Positions 34,640 through 48,220 of a DNA stretch of 49,527 nucleotides are shown one piece after another. Both the position numbers and the translations under genes were made by a program. The notes beneath the pieces are model-generated. The model was not told the DNA's origin, made no database searches, and saw nothing but the letters and a program-made list of their open reading frames with translations. The stretch is from CATOSD01 sp034422735 (GTDB taxonomy: Bacteria > Chloroflexota > Dehalococcoidia > Lucifugimonadales > CATOSD01). Positions within the stretch are counted from its first letter, which is position 1; the number at the start of each line of letters is the position of its first letter. The stretch is from the NCBI GenBank assembly GCA_034422735.1, contig DAOUJL010000067.1, positions 1 to 49,527 of the forward strand, read 5' to 3'.

Positions 34640-36895
34640 ATGGCCACCGAAGCTAAAGAGTACAAGGTAGTCGGCACGCGCCCCATCAGGCACGACGGCG
34701 TCGACAAGGTGACGGGCAGGGCGCTGTACGGCGCCGACATGCGGCTGCCGGGCCTGCTGCACGGTAAGGTGCTACGCAGCCCGCACTCGCACGCGCGCAT
34801 CAAGTCCATCGACACCAGCAGGGCCGAGGCCCATCCCGAAGTCCGCGCCCTGGTCACATCCGCGGACCTGGCGCCCACGCCGCCCACGCCCCAGATGGCC
34901 GTGCTCGGCTCTCCGATCAGCGAGAACATCCTGGCCAAGGGCAAGGTGTTCTACAAGGGCCATCCCGTGGCGGCGGTGGCCGCGAGCAGCCCGCACGTCG
35001 CCGAGGAGGCGCTCGCGCTCATAGACGTCGAGTACGAGCCTCTGCCCGCGGTCACCAACGTCGAGGACGCCATGCGCGAGGGCGCGCCCATCCTCCACGA
35101 GCACTGGGAGAATCGCCCGACGCCCGGCGGCGACGCCACCGAGGGCCGCAACATCGCGGGCTTCGAGCAGCACAGGTTCGGTGACGTGGACGAGGGCTTT
35201 GGCCAGGCCGACGTTGTGATCGAGCGCGAGTTCCGCACCAAGACCGTCCACCAGGGGTACATCGAGCCGCAGAACGCCACCGCCTGGTGGGCGCCCAACG
35301 ACAGACTCACCATATGGTGCAGCAGCCAGGGGCACTTCGGCGTGCGGGACAGCACGGCGAAAGTGCTGGGCATTCCCGTTTCGGACTTGAAGGTCGTGCC
35401 AATGGAGATTGGCGGCGGCTTCGGGGGCAAGCTCAACCCCTACCTCGAGCCGGTCGCCGCCACGCTGTCCAGGAAGAGCGGCCACCCCGTCAAGATTACG
35501 ATGAGCCGCGCCGAGGTAATGGAGGCCACCGGTCCCACCTCCGGCGCGCACCTGCGCATCAGGATGGGCGCCACGAGCGAGGGCCGCATCACGGCCGCCT
35601 ACGCGAACTACGCCTTCGAGGCGGGCGCATACCCTGGCGCTCCTCTGTCCGGTGCCAACGCCGCCATCTTCGCGCCCTACAACATCGAAAACGTCCAGAT
35701 AGATTCCTACGACGTGGTGGACAACAAGCCCAAGACGTCACCCTACCGCGCCCCCGGCGCGCCGATCGTCGCCTTCGCCGTCGAGTGCGTAGTGGACGAG
35801 CTCGCCGAACAGCTTGGCATGGACGCGGTAGACCTGCGCCTGCTGAACGCGGCCAGGGAGGGCACCCGCCGCGCGGACGGCGTGATGAACCTTCGCATCG
35901 GCGCGCAGGAGGTTATGGAGGCGGTCAAGGCCCACCCGCACTACAACGCGCCGCTCGAAGGCCCCAACCGCGGCCGAGGCGTCAGCATGGGCTTCTGCCG
36001 CAACAACACCGGAATGTCCTGCGTGGTGGCCAACGTGCTCTCCAACGGCAACGTCAGCCTGGTCGAAGGCTCCGTGGACATCGGCGGCACCCGCACCGCC
36101 GTGGCCCAGCAATTCGCCGAGGTGCTCGGCATCCCGGTCGAGAACGTGATACCCCAGGTCGCCGACACCGACACCATCGGCTACACGTCCAACACCGGCG
36201 GCAGCGGCGTGGCCTTCAAGACCGGCTGGGCCGCCTACGAGGCCGCCAACGACGTGAAGCGCCAGCTCATCGAGCGCGCCGCGCTACTGTGGGAGACGAC
36301 CCCCGACCAGGTGGAGTACGTGGATGGCGCGCTGCGCCACTCCTCCGACCCCGAGCTGAGCATGACGTTCGAGGAAGTCGCCGGAGTGCTGCCGCAGACC
36401 GGCGGCCCGGTCGTCGGACGCGCCAACATGAACCCGGGCGGGTCGGGCGGCTCCTACGCGGCGAACATCATCGACGTGGAGGTCGATCCCGACACCGGCA
36501 AGATAGACATACTTCGGATTACCGCGTTCCAGGACGTGGGATTCGCAATTCACCCCAGCTACGTGGAGGGCCAGATTCAGGGCGGCACCGCGCAGGGCGT
36601 GGGCTGGGCGATCAACGAGGAGTACTACCTGAACGACCAGGGCGAAATGGCCAACTCCAGCCTGCTCGACTACCGCATGCCCACCTCGCTCGACCTTCCG
36701 ATGATAGAGAGCGTAATCGTCGAGGTGTTCAACCCCGGCCACCCCTACGGAGTGCGCGGAGTGGGCGAGGCCAACATCGTTCCGCCGCTGGCCGCCATTG
36801 CCAACGCCGTCCACGACGCCACCGGCGTGCGCATGTCCAACCTGCCCATGAACCCCGGCGCCGTCTCCAAAGCCATCGCCGAAGCCAACGGGTAG
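34640..36895 (+). CDS. Molybdenum hydroxylase large subunit (xanthine/aldehyde oxidase family)
   Basis: A 751-residue molybdopterin-binding subunit. It has the N-terminal alpha/beta hammerhead (VTGRALYGADMRLPGLLHGKVLRSPHSHARI), the cofactor loop GGGFGGK (258-264), SPYRAPGAP, and the catalytic GVGE with Glu710. The CO-dehydrogenase form I signature AYxCSFR is absent, so CO oxidation is unlikely. The family hydroxylates aldehydes, purines or aromatic acyl-CoAs using water as oxygen source. The FeS and FAD subunits normally encoded beside it are missing here, so its electron partner must lie elsewhere. The ATG follows an AAGGAG site. Confidence 0.9.
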   Translation: MATEAKEYKVVGTRPIRHDGVDKVTGRALYGADMRLPGLLHGKVLRSPHSHARIKSIDTSRAEAHPEVRALVTSADLAPTPPTPQMAVLGSPISENILAKGKVFYKGHPVAAVAASSPHVAEEALALIDVEYEPLPAVTNVEDAMREGAPILHEHWENRPTPGGDATEGRNIAGFEQHRFGDVDEGFGQADVVIEREFRTKTVHQGYIEPQNATAWWAPNDRLTIWCSSQGHFGVRDSTAKVLGIPVSDLKVVPMEIGGGFGGKLNPYLEPVAATLSRKSGHPVKITMSRAEVMEATGPTSGAHLRIRMGATSEGRITAAYANYAFEAGAYPGAPLSGANAAIFAPYNIENVQIDSYDVVDNKPKTSPYRAPGAPIVAFAVECVVDELAEQLGMDAVDLRLLNAAREGTRRADGVMNLRIGAQEVMEAVKAHPHYNAPLEGPNRGRGVSMGFCRNNTGMSCVVANVLSNGNVSLVEGSVDIGGTRTAVAQQFAEVLGIPVENVIPQVADTDTIGYTSNTGGSGVAFKTGWAAYEAANDVKRQLIERAALLWETTPDQVEYVDGALRHSSDPELSMTFEEVAGVLPQTGGPVVGRANMNPGGSGGSYAANIIDVEVDPDTGKIDILRITAFQDVGFAIHPSYVEGQIQGGTAQGVGWAINEEYYLNDQGEMANSSLLDYRMPTSLDLPMIESVIVEVFNPGHPYGVRGVGEANIVPPLAAIANAVHDATGVRMSNLPMNPGAVSKAIAEANG

Positions 36896-36908
36896 CCGGT
36901 ACTGAAAA

Positions 36909-36927
36909 CCCCTTCCCCCTCGATGGG
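36909..36927. repeat. CTCTCCC palindromic repeat, copy 4 (truncated)
   Basis: CCCCTTCCCCCTCGATGGG, only the left arm and loop of the copy-3 form. It is 40 bp from full copy 5. Confidence 0.5.
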
Positions 36928-36966
36928 CTTGGAGGTGTAGATATTGCGAATGAGTTTTCCGAATAG

Positions 36967-37006
36967 TCCCCTCTCCCTTGATGGGAGAGGGTCAGGGTGA
37001 GGGTGA
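36967..37006. repeat. CTCTCCC palindromic repeat, copy 5, abutting a start codon
   Basis: TCCCCTCTCCC-TTGAT-GGGAGAGGG then TCAGGGTGAGGGTGA, ending immediately before the ATG at 37007. Its tail supplies the only GAGG-like ribosome binding sequence for that gene. Confidence 0.7.
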
Positions 37007-38137
37007 ATGGCGGAAAGAATCTACGTCATGGATGAGCAGGCGAACCTTGAGCCTCTCGAGGAAGACCCCTTCGAGCTGGAGGACCACCTGCAAGAGCTGA
37101 TAGCCAAGCATCCTGACCTGCTCGCCGGCGAACAGATGGATCCGGACTCGCCCAAGCATTGGATTCTCATATCACGTGAGCAAGGCATCGCCGAGACTGC
37201 GGACACGGGAGACAGATGGGCAGTCGACCACCTGCTAATCGATCAGGACGCGGTCCCCACACTTGTAGAGGTGAAGCGCGGCACTAGCAGAAGGACGCGG
37301 CGCGAGGTGGTCGGCCAGATGCTGGATTACGCCGCGCACGCCACCAGAACCTGGAATGCGGGGAGCATTCGCGAAGCGTTCGAGGCAAGAGGCGAAAGCG
37401 CCGACGAGGATCTCGCCGACCTGCTGGACACGGGCGACGAGTTCGACGCGAACAAGTTTTGGGATGACGTCGCCACGAATCTGGCCGCCAAGCGGATACG
37501 CCTTTTGTTCGTGGCCGACGAGATACCAGCCACGCTCGAGCGCATAGTGACGTTCTTGAACGAGCAGATGCCGAATATTGAGGTGCTCGCCGTCGAAATC
37601 AAGCGGTTCAGCGGCGAATCAAACCGGCAGATTCTCGTGCCTCGCGTACTGGGCCGGGTTACGACATCGCCCTCTAGAGGCCGCTCTACGTCTCAGGACA
37701 TGACTAGGCAGACCTTCCTTGACAGATTTGACGATCTGCGTACACGTGAGGCAGCCCGTCGTCTTCTAGAAGTTGTTGATGGAGTAAGCGGAGCGCGCCT
37801 AGGCTGGGGCAAAAATCGCGTAACCATCAGAGCGCAAAGTTCGTTGCGTAAAGCCAGAGTCTCGATTGCTTGGCTTCATCCAACGACGGGACAGAACCCG
37901 ACTCTGCGGCTCAGGGACTTCACCTTCGGTCAAGAGGTGAAAAGAGACTACCCCGGACCACTGAACGCGACACCGGCGGAATGGGCCAACCAGTTCGCTA
38001 ACGACGACTTCAGCCACAGACACCAAGCACCCAATACGCTCGCCTACTACGTCAAACATGAAGACGTTGCGTCAAACATTGATGTGCTTTGCGAACGGCT
38101 GGAGAAGGTACTGACTGACCTGAGAGACCTTGAGTGA
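37007..38137 (+). CDS. PD-(D/E)XK nuclease-like protein
   Basis: A 376-residue protein. The N-terminal third has a helix FELEDHLQELIAKHPDLL and then a nuclease-like core WAVDHLLIDQ ... TLVEVKRG. This gives Asp74, Glu88 and Lys90 in the D-x13-ExK pattern of restriction-like nucleases, and resembles DUF91/NucS-type cores. GQMLDYAAH continues the core helix. The C-terminal part (about 230-376) has a separate alpha/beta domain ending in CERLEKVLTDLRDLE, unrecognised. Base composition is less GC-rich than its neighbours. It could be a DNA repair or defence nuclease. Substrate is unknown. It stands alone and is convergent with the next gene (7 bp apart). Confidence 0.65.
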   Translation: MAERIYVMDEQANLEPLEEDPFELEDHLQELIAKHPDLLAGEQMDPDSPKHWILISREQGIAETADTGDRWAVDHLLIDQDAVPTLVEVKRGTSRRTRREVVGQMLDYAAHATRTWNAGSIREAFEARGESADEDLADLLDTGDEFDANKFWDDVATNLAAKRIRLLFVADEIPATLERIVTFLNEQMPNIEVLAVEIKRFSGESNRQILVPRVLGRVTTSPSRGRSTSQDMTRQTFLDRFDDLRTREAARRLLEVVDGVSGARLGWGKNRVTIRAQSSLRKARVSIAWLHPTTGQNPTLRLRDFTFGQEVKRDYPGPLNATPAEWANQFANDDFSHRHQAPNTLAYYVKHEDVASNIDVLCERLEKVLTDLRDLE

Positions 38138-38144
38138 CCAGCAG

Positions 38145-38516
38145 TTAGCCCCTGAGCGCCTCCAGCTTGTCCACCAACTCCCCGACCTGCGACAGGTAGT
38201 AGGCCACCATGCCGCGGGGCAGCCAACCCTCGTAGAAGTTAACGTGCAAGGTGCTAGCCCCGGCAAAGGCAGTGATTAAGTCGTCGTCACCGGTCTCCTG
38301 GGCCAGGCGATCGATTGCCTGATACAGGCCACCGTGGTCGGTGTGCAGCCAACCCCGTGTCTCTGCCACAGCCTTTACCATCTGGGCCGCGGCGCCCCAG
38401 CCCTTCTCCGACGCCTGCAACAGATCGCCATCGCTGAGATACGCCCGCGCCCTCTCCAGGAAGTCGCGGCCTGTGGCATTGTAGTACTCGACGCGGGTGT
38501 CAGATGTCATGTTCAT
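38145..38516 (-). CDS. PaREP1/HEPN-like small helical protein
   Basis: A 123-residue, all-helical-looking protein. ARAYLSDGDLLQASEKGWGAAAQMVKAVAETRGWLHTDH is the characteristic helical block of the PaREP1-like/HEPN-related family. A possible RNase-type R-x(3-6)-H motif is present at Arg54 with His58/His61. HEPN proteins are often toxins or partners of nucleotidyltransferases, but no such partner lies beside it. A GGAG is 3 bases before the first ATG (38516) and 9 bases before the second (38510). The second ATG is the better-spaced start. Confidence 0.65.
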   Translation of the reverse strand: MNMTSDTRVEYYNATGRDFLERARAYLSDGDLLQASEKGWGAAAQMVKAVAETRGWLHTDHGGLYQAIDRLAQETGDDDLITAFAGASTLHVNFYEGWLPRGMVAYYLSQVGELVDKLEALRG

Positions 38517-38586
38517 TCACTCCAAGCCCGGCAATTCAAGCGGGCTCTGCCGATTGACTGGCATTGTATTACGCCGGCCCGAATAC

Positions 38587-40641
<2,055 letters not shown>

Positions 40642-40666
40642 GGCTGGCCTGCTTTCTTCACTATCT

Positions 40667-40722
40667 CTGTGTCATATCGAGCACAGCATCCCTGTGTCAT
40701 TTCGAGCGCAGCCGAGAAATCT
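40667..40722. repeat. CATTCCGAGC repeat, copies 2 and 3
   Basis: CTGTGTCATATCGAGCACAG (40667-40686) and GTGTCATTTCGAGCG ... CGAGAAATCT (40694-40722) lie in tandem upstream of the YyaL-family gene. They match 21452-21483. Confidence 0.5.
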
Positions 40723-40765
40723 AATGCCCGCGCCGACGAGTCGGCCCAGCCAGCGACACGCGGAC

Positions 40766-41464
40766 CTAGCCCACCGCCAGTGAGCGTGCGGCGCGGTGGG
40801 CGACGGTCATCTCTTTGAGTTGCTCAAGGCCCTTCCGCGTGTCGCTGGCGGTCTTGGCCTTGTCCGAGTTGTGGACGCGGTACTTGAACAGCCAGTAGGT
40901 GAACTCTTTGGACTGGCTGAAGGAGATGGAGGAGCGGTGCGGGTATCCCATCTCCTCCCTGAACAGGTGAAGCAGCTCCGCCTCGCTTTTCCGGTAGAGC
41001 CGCAGGAAGGCCCGCTCTGACAAATCGCCGTTGAACTGGACGCCGTTGCTCAGCAGCCGCTTCTGGATCTCGCACTCGACCGCAAACAGCAGCGCCTCTT
41101 CCACCGTCACGCCGTAGAAGTAGTTGAGAACACCCCGGAACTTCTCTACACCCAGGACGTCCCGAAGCACGCCCTCGTCGACGTGCGCCGGGAACCTGCC
41201 GGTGAAGAGCAGCCGCTCCATCTCGTCGTCCGGCACGAGGCCCGATAACTCGACCCCCAGCCGCTGCGCCAGCGTGAGCCAGTCGAACGCTTCGCCCAGT
41301 ATGAAGTAGGTGTGGCGAACACCCCGGTACTCCTCCACGGGCGCGGTCCACGCGGCCATCGCCTCCAGCACGGCCATTGCCCAGTCCTCGCCATCGCGCA
41401 CCGCGTTTCGCAGACGCGCGACGATCTCCTCCGAGCCGACCGACTGGACCGCCTGCTGGCTCAC
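40766..41464 (-). CDS. Unknown protein translationally coupled to PolX
   Basis: A 232-residue protein I do not recognise. It is rich in charged helices (EEIVARLRNAVRDGEDWAM, EEYRGVRHTYFILGEAFDWLTLAQRLG, EFTYWLFKYRVHNS). It has no signal peptide or membrane segment. The start is GTG 41464, which overlaps the PolX stop as GTGA, with GAGG nine bases upstream. It is the last gene of the prs-secA-polX run. Four-base overlap usually means coupled translation, so a role linked to PolX or to the same stress response is a fair guess, no more. An apparent longer frame upstream lies inside polX. Confidence 0.7.
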   Translation of the reverse strand: MSQQAVQSVGSEEIVARLRNAVRDGEDWAMAVLEAMAAWTAPVEEYRGVRHTYFILGEAFDWLTLAQRLGVELSGLVPDDEMERLLFTGRFPAHVDEGVLRDVLGVEKFRGVLNYFYGVTVEEALLFAVECEIQKRLLSNGVQFNGDLSERAFLRLYRKSEAELLHLFREEMGYPHRSSISFSQSKEFTYWLFKYRVHNSDKAKTASDTRKGLEQLKEMTVAHRAARSLAVG

Positions 41465-43217
41465 CTTCGCGCCCTCATCGCCACCGCGCGCTCGGACTTG
41501 GGCATCCGCAGCAGCGCGAGCAGTTCGGCCGCGGGCAGCGTGTTCAGCACGTCCGCGGCCCGGCACCAGCCGCGCCGAGCCACAGCGGCGCCGAAACGCA
41601 GGTTGTCGAGATTCTCGGCTGTGTGGGCGTCGCTGTCGATGACGAACGTCACGCCAAGCTCCCGCGCCCTGCGGACGTGCACGTCCTTCAGGTCGAGCCG
41701 CTCCAGCGAGCCGTTGATTTCCAGCACGGTGCCGGTGTCAGCCGCCGCCCTGAACAGCGCGTCGAAGTCCGCCTCTATCGGCTGGCGGCGTCCGATGAGC
41801 CGCGTGGTCAGGTGACCGATGGCGGTGACGTGTGGGTTGCGCATCGCGCTCAATATGCGCTCTGTCATCACGTCCGCCGGCTGGTTCATCGCGGAGTGTA
41901 CCGAGGCGACCACCCAGTCGAGCTCCGCCAGGGCGCAGTCCGGATAGTCCATGCTTCCGTCGGCGCGAATGTCCACCTCCGAGCCGCGCAGCACCGCGAT
42001 GCCGCCCGCGTCGCGCTCCACCTCTTTCAGCCGCGCGTTGTGGTCGGCGAGACGCTCGGGACTTAGTCCGTTCGCCACGCCCAGCCCCGCCGAGTGGTCG
42101 GTGATGGCGACGTACTCGTGACCGCGTTCCCGGGCCGCCGCGACCATCAACTCTATCGGGTCGCGTCCGTCGCTCCAATCGGTGTGGACGTGCAAATCGC
42201 CCCTCAGGTCGCCAACCTGCACCAGCGCGGGGATGGCGCCCTCGCGGGCCAGCCCGATCTCGTACTCGCCCACGCGCAGCTCCGGCGGAACGTACTGGAG
42301 ACCCAGCCGCGCGTACAGCCGCTCCTCCTCGTCGAACTCTTCCATCTCGCCCGTCTCGACGTCGGACAGCCCGTACTCGTTGAGTGAAAGCCCCAGTCGG
42401 TTGGCGTGCTCCCTGAGCAGTATGTTGTGTTCCTTGGAGCCGGTGAAGTACTGGAGCAGAGAGCCGAAATGCCGGGGAGGCACCGCCCGGAAGTCGACCT
42501 GCAGCCCGTCGTCGAGCAGCACCGACGCCTTGGTGCCGCCGTGCGCCAGCACCTCCGCCACGTCGGGCAGCGCGACGAAGTCCGTCAGCACCCGCTCGGC
42601 GTCGTGTGTCGCGCACACCAGGTCCAGGTCGCCTATGGTCTCCTCGAACCGGCGCAGGCTCCCCGCGGGCACGAGCGCCAGGATTCCGGCGTTGCGCTCC
42701 AGCATCGCCGCGACGATTCGCTCCGTGGCGGGCAGGGCATCGGCGATAGGCGTGCGCTGGTCCTGCGTCCTTGCGAACCGGATGCCGCGCAGTATGTTGT
42801 CGGCGGTCTTCTGGCCCAGCCGTGGCAGCGACGCCAGCCGTCCGTCGGAGGCGGCCAGCTCTAGCTCCGGCACCGAGGTCACCCCCAACTCCTTCCACGC
42901 CCTGGAGATGGTCTTGGGACCCAGTCCCGGGACGCTCAGCAGTTCCAGCATGCCGTCCGGGAACTCGGACTTGAGGTTGTCGTAGAACCTCATGCGGTTG
43001 GTGGTCACCAACTCGCCGATCTTGTCGGAGATGGCCTTGCCGATCCCGGGTATCTGCCGCAGGTCCTCGCCGTCGTGGACCATCGTCTCCAGCTCGGTGG
43101 GCAGCCGGGAGATGGTGCGGGCGGCGCGCTGGTAGGCGCGGACGGTAAACACCTTCTCGCCCTTGATTTCGAGAAGGCCCGCTATATCGTCGAAAACCTC
43201 CGCAATACGCTGGTTGT

Positions 43218-43221
<4 letters not shown>
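41461..43221 (-). CDS. polX: Family X DNA polymerase with PHP exonuclease domain
   Basis: A 586-residue PolX. Helix-hairpin-helix elements are IPGIGKAISDKI and VPGLGPKTISRAW. The polymerase-beta nucleotidyltransferase core is PAGSLRRFEETIGDLDLVCA, with the metal-binding Asp pair in GDLDL. The C-terminal PHP domain has DLHVHTDWSDGRDP and AITDHSAGL and confers 3'-5' exonuclease. It fills short gaps in base-excision repair. The start is ATG 43221, which overlaps the secA stop as ATGA. An in-frame GTG at 43239 inside secA lacks a site. Its own end overlaps the next gene by 4 bp. Confidence 0.93.
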
Positions 43222-45872
<2,651 letters not shown>

Positions 45873-45905
45873 GGTGCGCCGTCTCTTTCCCGGGGCGCCT
45901 GGGCG

Positions 45906-46859
45906 CTAGACGTCGTCGAACATCGCGCCCACGGACAGGCCGCTGTGGATGCGGTGGATGGCCTCGCCGAGCAGCGGCGCGACCGACATGACCCGCATGG
46001 TGTCGGTCCTCTTGCACTCGGGTATCGGCAGGGTGTCGGTGACGAAAAACTCCTTCGCGCCGCTCTCGGCCATGATGGCGGGAGCTTCGCCGCACAGCAC
46101 GCCGTGGGTGACGGCGCAGTAGACGTCGTTGGCGCCGAACTCGCGCAGCACGTTCATGGTCGAAACCATGGTGCCGCCGGTGCTGATCTCGTCGTCCACC
46201 ACCAGGGCGTCCCTGTCGTGCACGTCGCCTATGATGATCGACTCGAGGATACTGTCGGCGTTGGCGACCCGCTGCTTCTCGGCGATCGCGATCGGCGTGT
46301 TCAGGAGGTCTGCCGTGTCCCGCGCCCTGCGCGTGCCGCCCGTGTCGGTCGCGGCGACCACCAGGTTGTCGCCGTTCCGGCTGGCGAACGGCCGCGAGAG
46401 CATGGGCACTGCGGTAAGCTCGTCCACGGGAATGTTGAAGAAGCCCTGTATCTGCCCCGCGTGAAAGTCCACCGTAAGCACCCTGTCCGCGCCGGCGACC
46501 TCGATGAGGTTTGCGACCAGCCGCGCCGTAATTGGCACCCGGGGCTGGTCCTTCTTGTCGCTGCGCCCGTAGGCGTAGTACGGAATCACGGCGGTGATGC
46601 GCTCGGCCGACGCGCGCTTGGCGGCGTCGATCATGATGAGCAGTTCCATGATGTTGTCGTTGACCGGCGCCGCTATCGGCTGGACCAGAAATACGTCCCG
46701 CCCCCTGATGTTCTCCCGGATTCTCACGAACGTGTTGTCGTTCTTGAACTTGAACACTTCGCAGACACCAAGGCCTATGCCCAGGTACGAGCAGATATCC
46801 TCTGCCAGCTTGGGGTGAGCCTTTCCGGTGAACACTTTCAGTTCGTCGAACGCGGGCAT
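45906..46859 (-). CDS. prs: Ribose-phosphate pyrophosphokinase
   Basis: A 317-residue PRPP synthetase. Blocks are RENIRGRDVFLVQPI, PYYAYGRSDKKDQPRVPITARLVANLIEVAGADRVLTVDFHAGQIQGFF, and the PRPP-binding loop LVVDDEISTGGTM. It makes PRPP from ribose-5-phosphate and ATP for nucleotide, His and Trp synthesis. The stretch AATDTGGTRRARD replaces the more common SPDxGGxxRA, so this copy is somewhat divergent but keeps the key residues. The start is ATG 46859 with GGAAGTG upstream. It appears to be the first gene of the prs-secA-polX-unknown operon. Confidence 0.93.
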   Translation of the reverse strand: MPAFDELKVFTGKAHPKLAEDICSYLGIGLGVCEVFKFKNDNTFVRIRENIRGRDVFLVQPIAAPVNDNIMELLIMIDAAKRASAERITAVIPYYAYGRSDKKDQPRVPITARLVANLIEVAGADRVLTVDFHAGQIQGFFNIPVDELTAVPMLSRPFASRNGDNLVVAATDTGGTRRARDTADLLNTPIAIAEKQRVANADSILESIIIGDVHDRDALVVDDEISTGGTMVSTMNVLREFGANDVYCAVTHGVLCGEAPAIMAESGAKEFFVTDTLPIPECKRTDTMRVMSVAPLLGEAIHRIHSGLSVGAMFDDV

Positions 46860-46938
46860 TTCACTTCCTTGAAATGATTTGCGCCGCCAGACGCGGGGCG
46901 CGTTCTACGGCCGCCAAAACCCGGGTCGCCACAGCCGC

Positions 46939-46947
46939 ATTATAGCA
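46939..46947 (-). promoter_or_regulatory. Consensus extended -10 promoter of the prs operon
   Basis: TGC-TATAAT on the minus strand, identical to that of the CCA-adding enzyme gene. The leader would be about 70 nt. No -35 consensus is visible. Confidence 0.6.
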
Positions 46948-46998
46948 TACCATCCCGCGTCCACCCGAACCCGCAAAGCGCCATCCTGAGCACCGGTT

Positions 46999-47856
46999 CT
47001 ACCCCAGAAACTCCGCTATCCACCCGTCGTGCTCGGCCTGCCGCGTCGCCCGCGCCATCAGCTCCGGCGACGTCGCGCTCGCCGCCAGCTGGCCCGGGTC
47101 GGCCCCCTCCCGCAGCGCGCGCAGCGTGTCGTACACCGCCTTCACCGCCGCCTGGAACGGCAGATGCCCCTGCAGAGCCACCCGCACCCCGTTCTCCGCG
47201 AGCACCCCCCCGTCCGACAACTCCGGCGTGGTTCCGCCCAGCAGCAGCGGCAGGTCGGTGACGGCCCGGACCGCCCGCAGCTCGTCCAGCGTCTGCGCTC
47301 CCGCCAGGAAGATGGCGTCCACGCCCTCCTGCTCGTACGCCCTGACGCGGCGCACCGTTTCGTCGACTCCCGCCAGGCGCAGCGCGCTGGTGCGGCCCGC
47401 CACCACCAGGTTGGCGTCCTGCCGGCCCGACAGCGCGGCCCTCATCTTGCCCACGCCCTCCTCCAGCGAGATAAGCCCGCCATCGCCGCCGAACGGCAGC
47501 GGCAACAGCGTGTCCTCGATCGTCAGCGCGGCGACGCCGGCGCTCTCCAGCTCCTCCACGGTCCGGCGGACGTTCAGCGCGTTGCCGTAGCCGTGGTCGG
47601 CGTCCACCATCAGGCTTATCGAGCCGGCGCGGCATATGCGGTACGCCTGCTGGGCGAACTCGGTCAGCGTCAGCGTAATCAGGTCCGGCGCGCCAATCAC
47701 GGTCGCCGCGCCTATCGACCCGGCGAACATGCCCACGTCGAACCCAAGGTCTTCGGCAATCCGCGCCGAGATAGGGTCGAACACCGACGCGGGGTGAACG
47801 CACTCGTCGCCCGCGAGAATTTCCCTGTAGCGCTCCCGCCTCCTGGTCAGGTCCAT
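46999..47856 (-). CDS. Isocitrate lyase / PEP mutase family enzyme
   Basis: A 285-residue TIM-barrel protein of the ICL/PEPM superfamily. It has HPASVFDPISARIAEDLGFD, MVDADHGYGN at 83-92 (metal-binding Asp pair) and AALTIEDTLLP. The isocitrate-lyase KKCGH signature is missing, so it is not a glyoxylate-cycle isocitrate lyase. The size and motifs are close to the oxaloacetate decarboxylase and 2-methylisocitrate lyase-like members, which cleave C-C bonds in 2-oxo or hydroxy acids. It ends an operon with two small unknown proteins. The exact substrate is open. Confidence 0.85.
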   Translation of the reverse strand: MDLTRRRERYREILAGDECVHPASVFDPISARIAEDLGFDVGMFAGSIGAATVIGAPDLITLTLTEFAQQAYRICRAGSISLMVDADHGYGNALNVRRTVEELESAGVAALTIEDTLLPLPFGGDGGLISLEEGVGKMRAALSGRQDANLVVAGRTSALRLAGVDETVRRVRAYEQEGVDAIFLAGAQTLDELRAVRAVTDLPLLLGGTTPELSDGGVLAENGVRVALQGHLPFQAAVKAVYDTLRALREGADPGQLAASATSPELMARATRQAEHDGWIAEFLG

Positions 47857-47869
47857 GAGTGTCTCCTTC

Positions 47870-48181
47870 TCACGCTATGCGCTTGTACACCACGCGCGTC
47901 CGGTTGGTCGCGTAGGGGCGGATGTGCGTAATCCAGTCGCCCTTGTCCGACGCCGCCTTCCACACGTCCGTGGTGGGCAGGTCGGGCGAGTCTATCTCGT
48001 ATACGGCGGCGTATCGTGCCACGCCCTCCACGTCGCCCGACTCCACCCGGTAGCGCGCGCACGAGCGGACGCCGGGGACGGTGAGGATGTTGGGCACGTG
48101 CTGCGTGTCGTAGATGCGGTTGAAGTCGTCCTCGAGCTCCGGGGGAATGTCCATCTGCACCAGGTAAATGTATCCGGCCAT
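47870..48181 (-). CDS. Small dimeric alpha/beta-barrel (EthD/ABM-like) protein
   Basis: A 103-residue protein: IYLVQMDIPPELEDDFNRIYDTQHVPNILTVPGVRSCARYRVES is the typical first half of a ferredoxin-like dimeric barrel. The DxxHVPxLxxxPGV phrase is common in EthD-like and monooxygenase-accessory proteins. KGDWITHIRPYATNRTRVVYKRI closes the fold. The start is ATG 48181 with AAAGGAGG eight bases upstream. It is 13 bp from the ICL/PEPM family gene downstream. A small-molecule tailoring or binding role is inferred. Confidence 0.72.
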   Translation of the reverse strand: MAGYIYLVQMDIPPELEDDFNRIYDTQHVPNILTVPGVRSCARYRVESGDVEGVARYAAVYEIDSPDLPTTDVWKAASDKGDWITHIRPYATNRTRVVYKRIA

Positions 48182-48220
48182 TGCGGGGGCCTCCTTTCAG
48201 TTTGTGCGCCGTTGTCGGGG

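Noticed and set aside
34640..36895. Carbon monoxide dehydrogenase (CoxL) call
   Set aside because: The AYxCSFR active-site loop of form I is missing and coxS/coxM are not adjacent.
46999..47856. Isocitrate lyase (aceA) call
   Set aside because: The KKCGH catalytic signature is absent and the protein is much shorter than isocitrate lyase.
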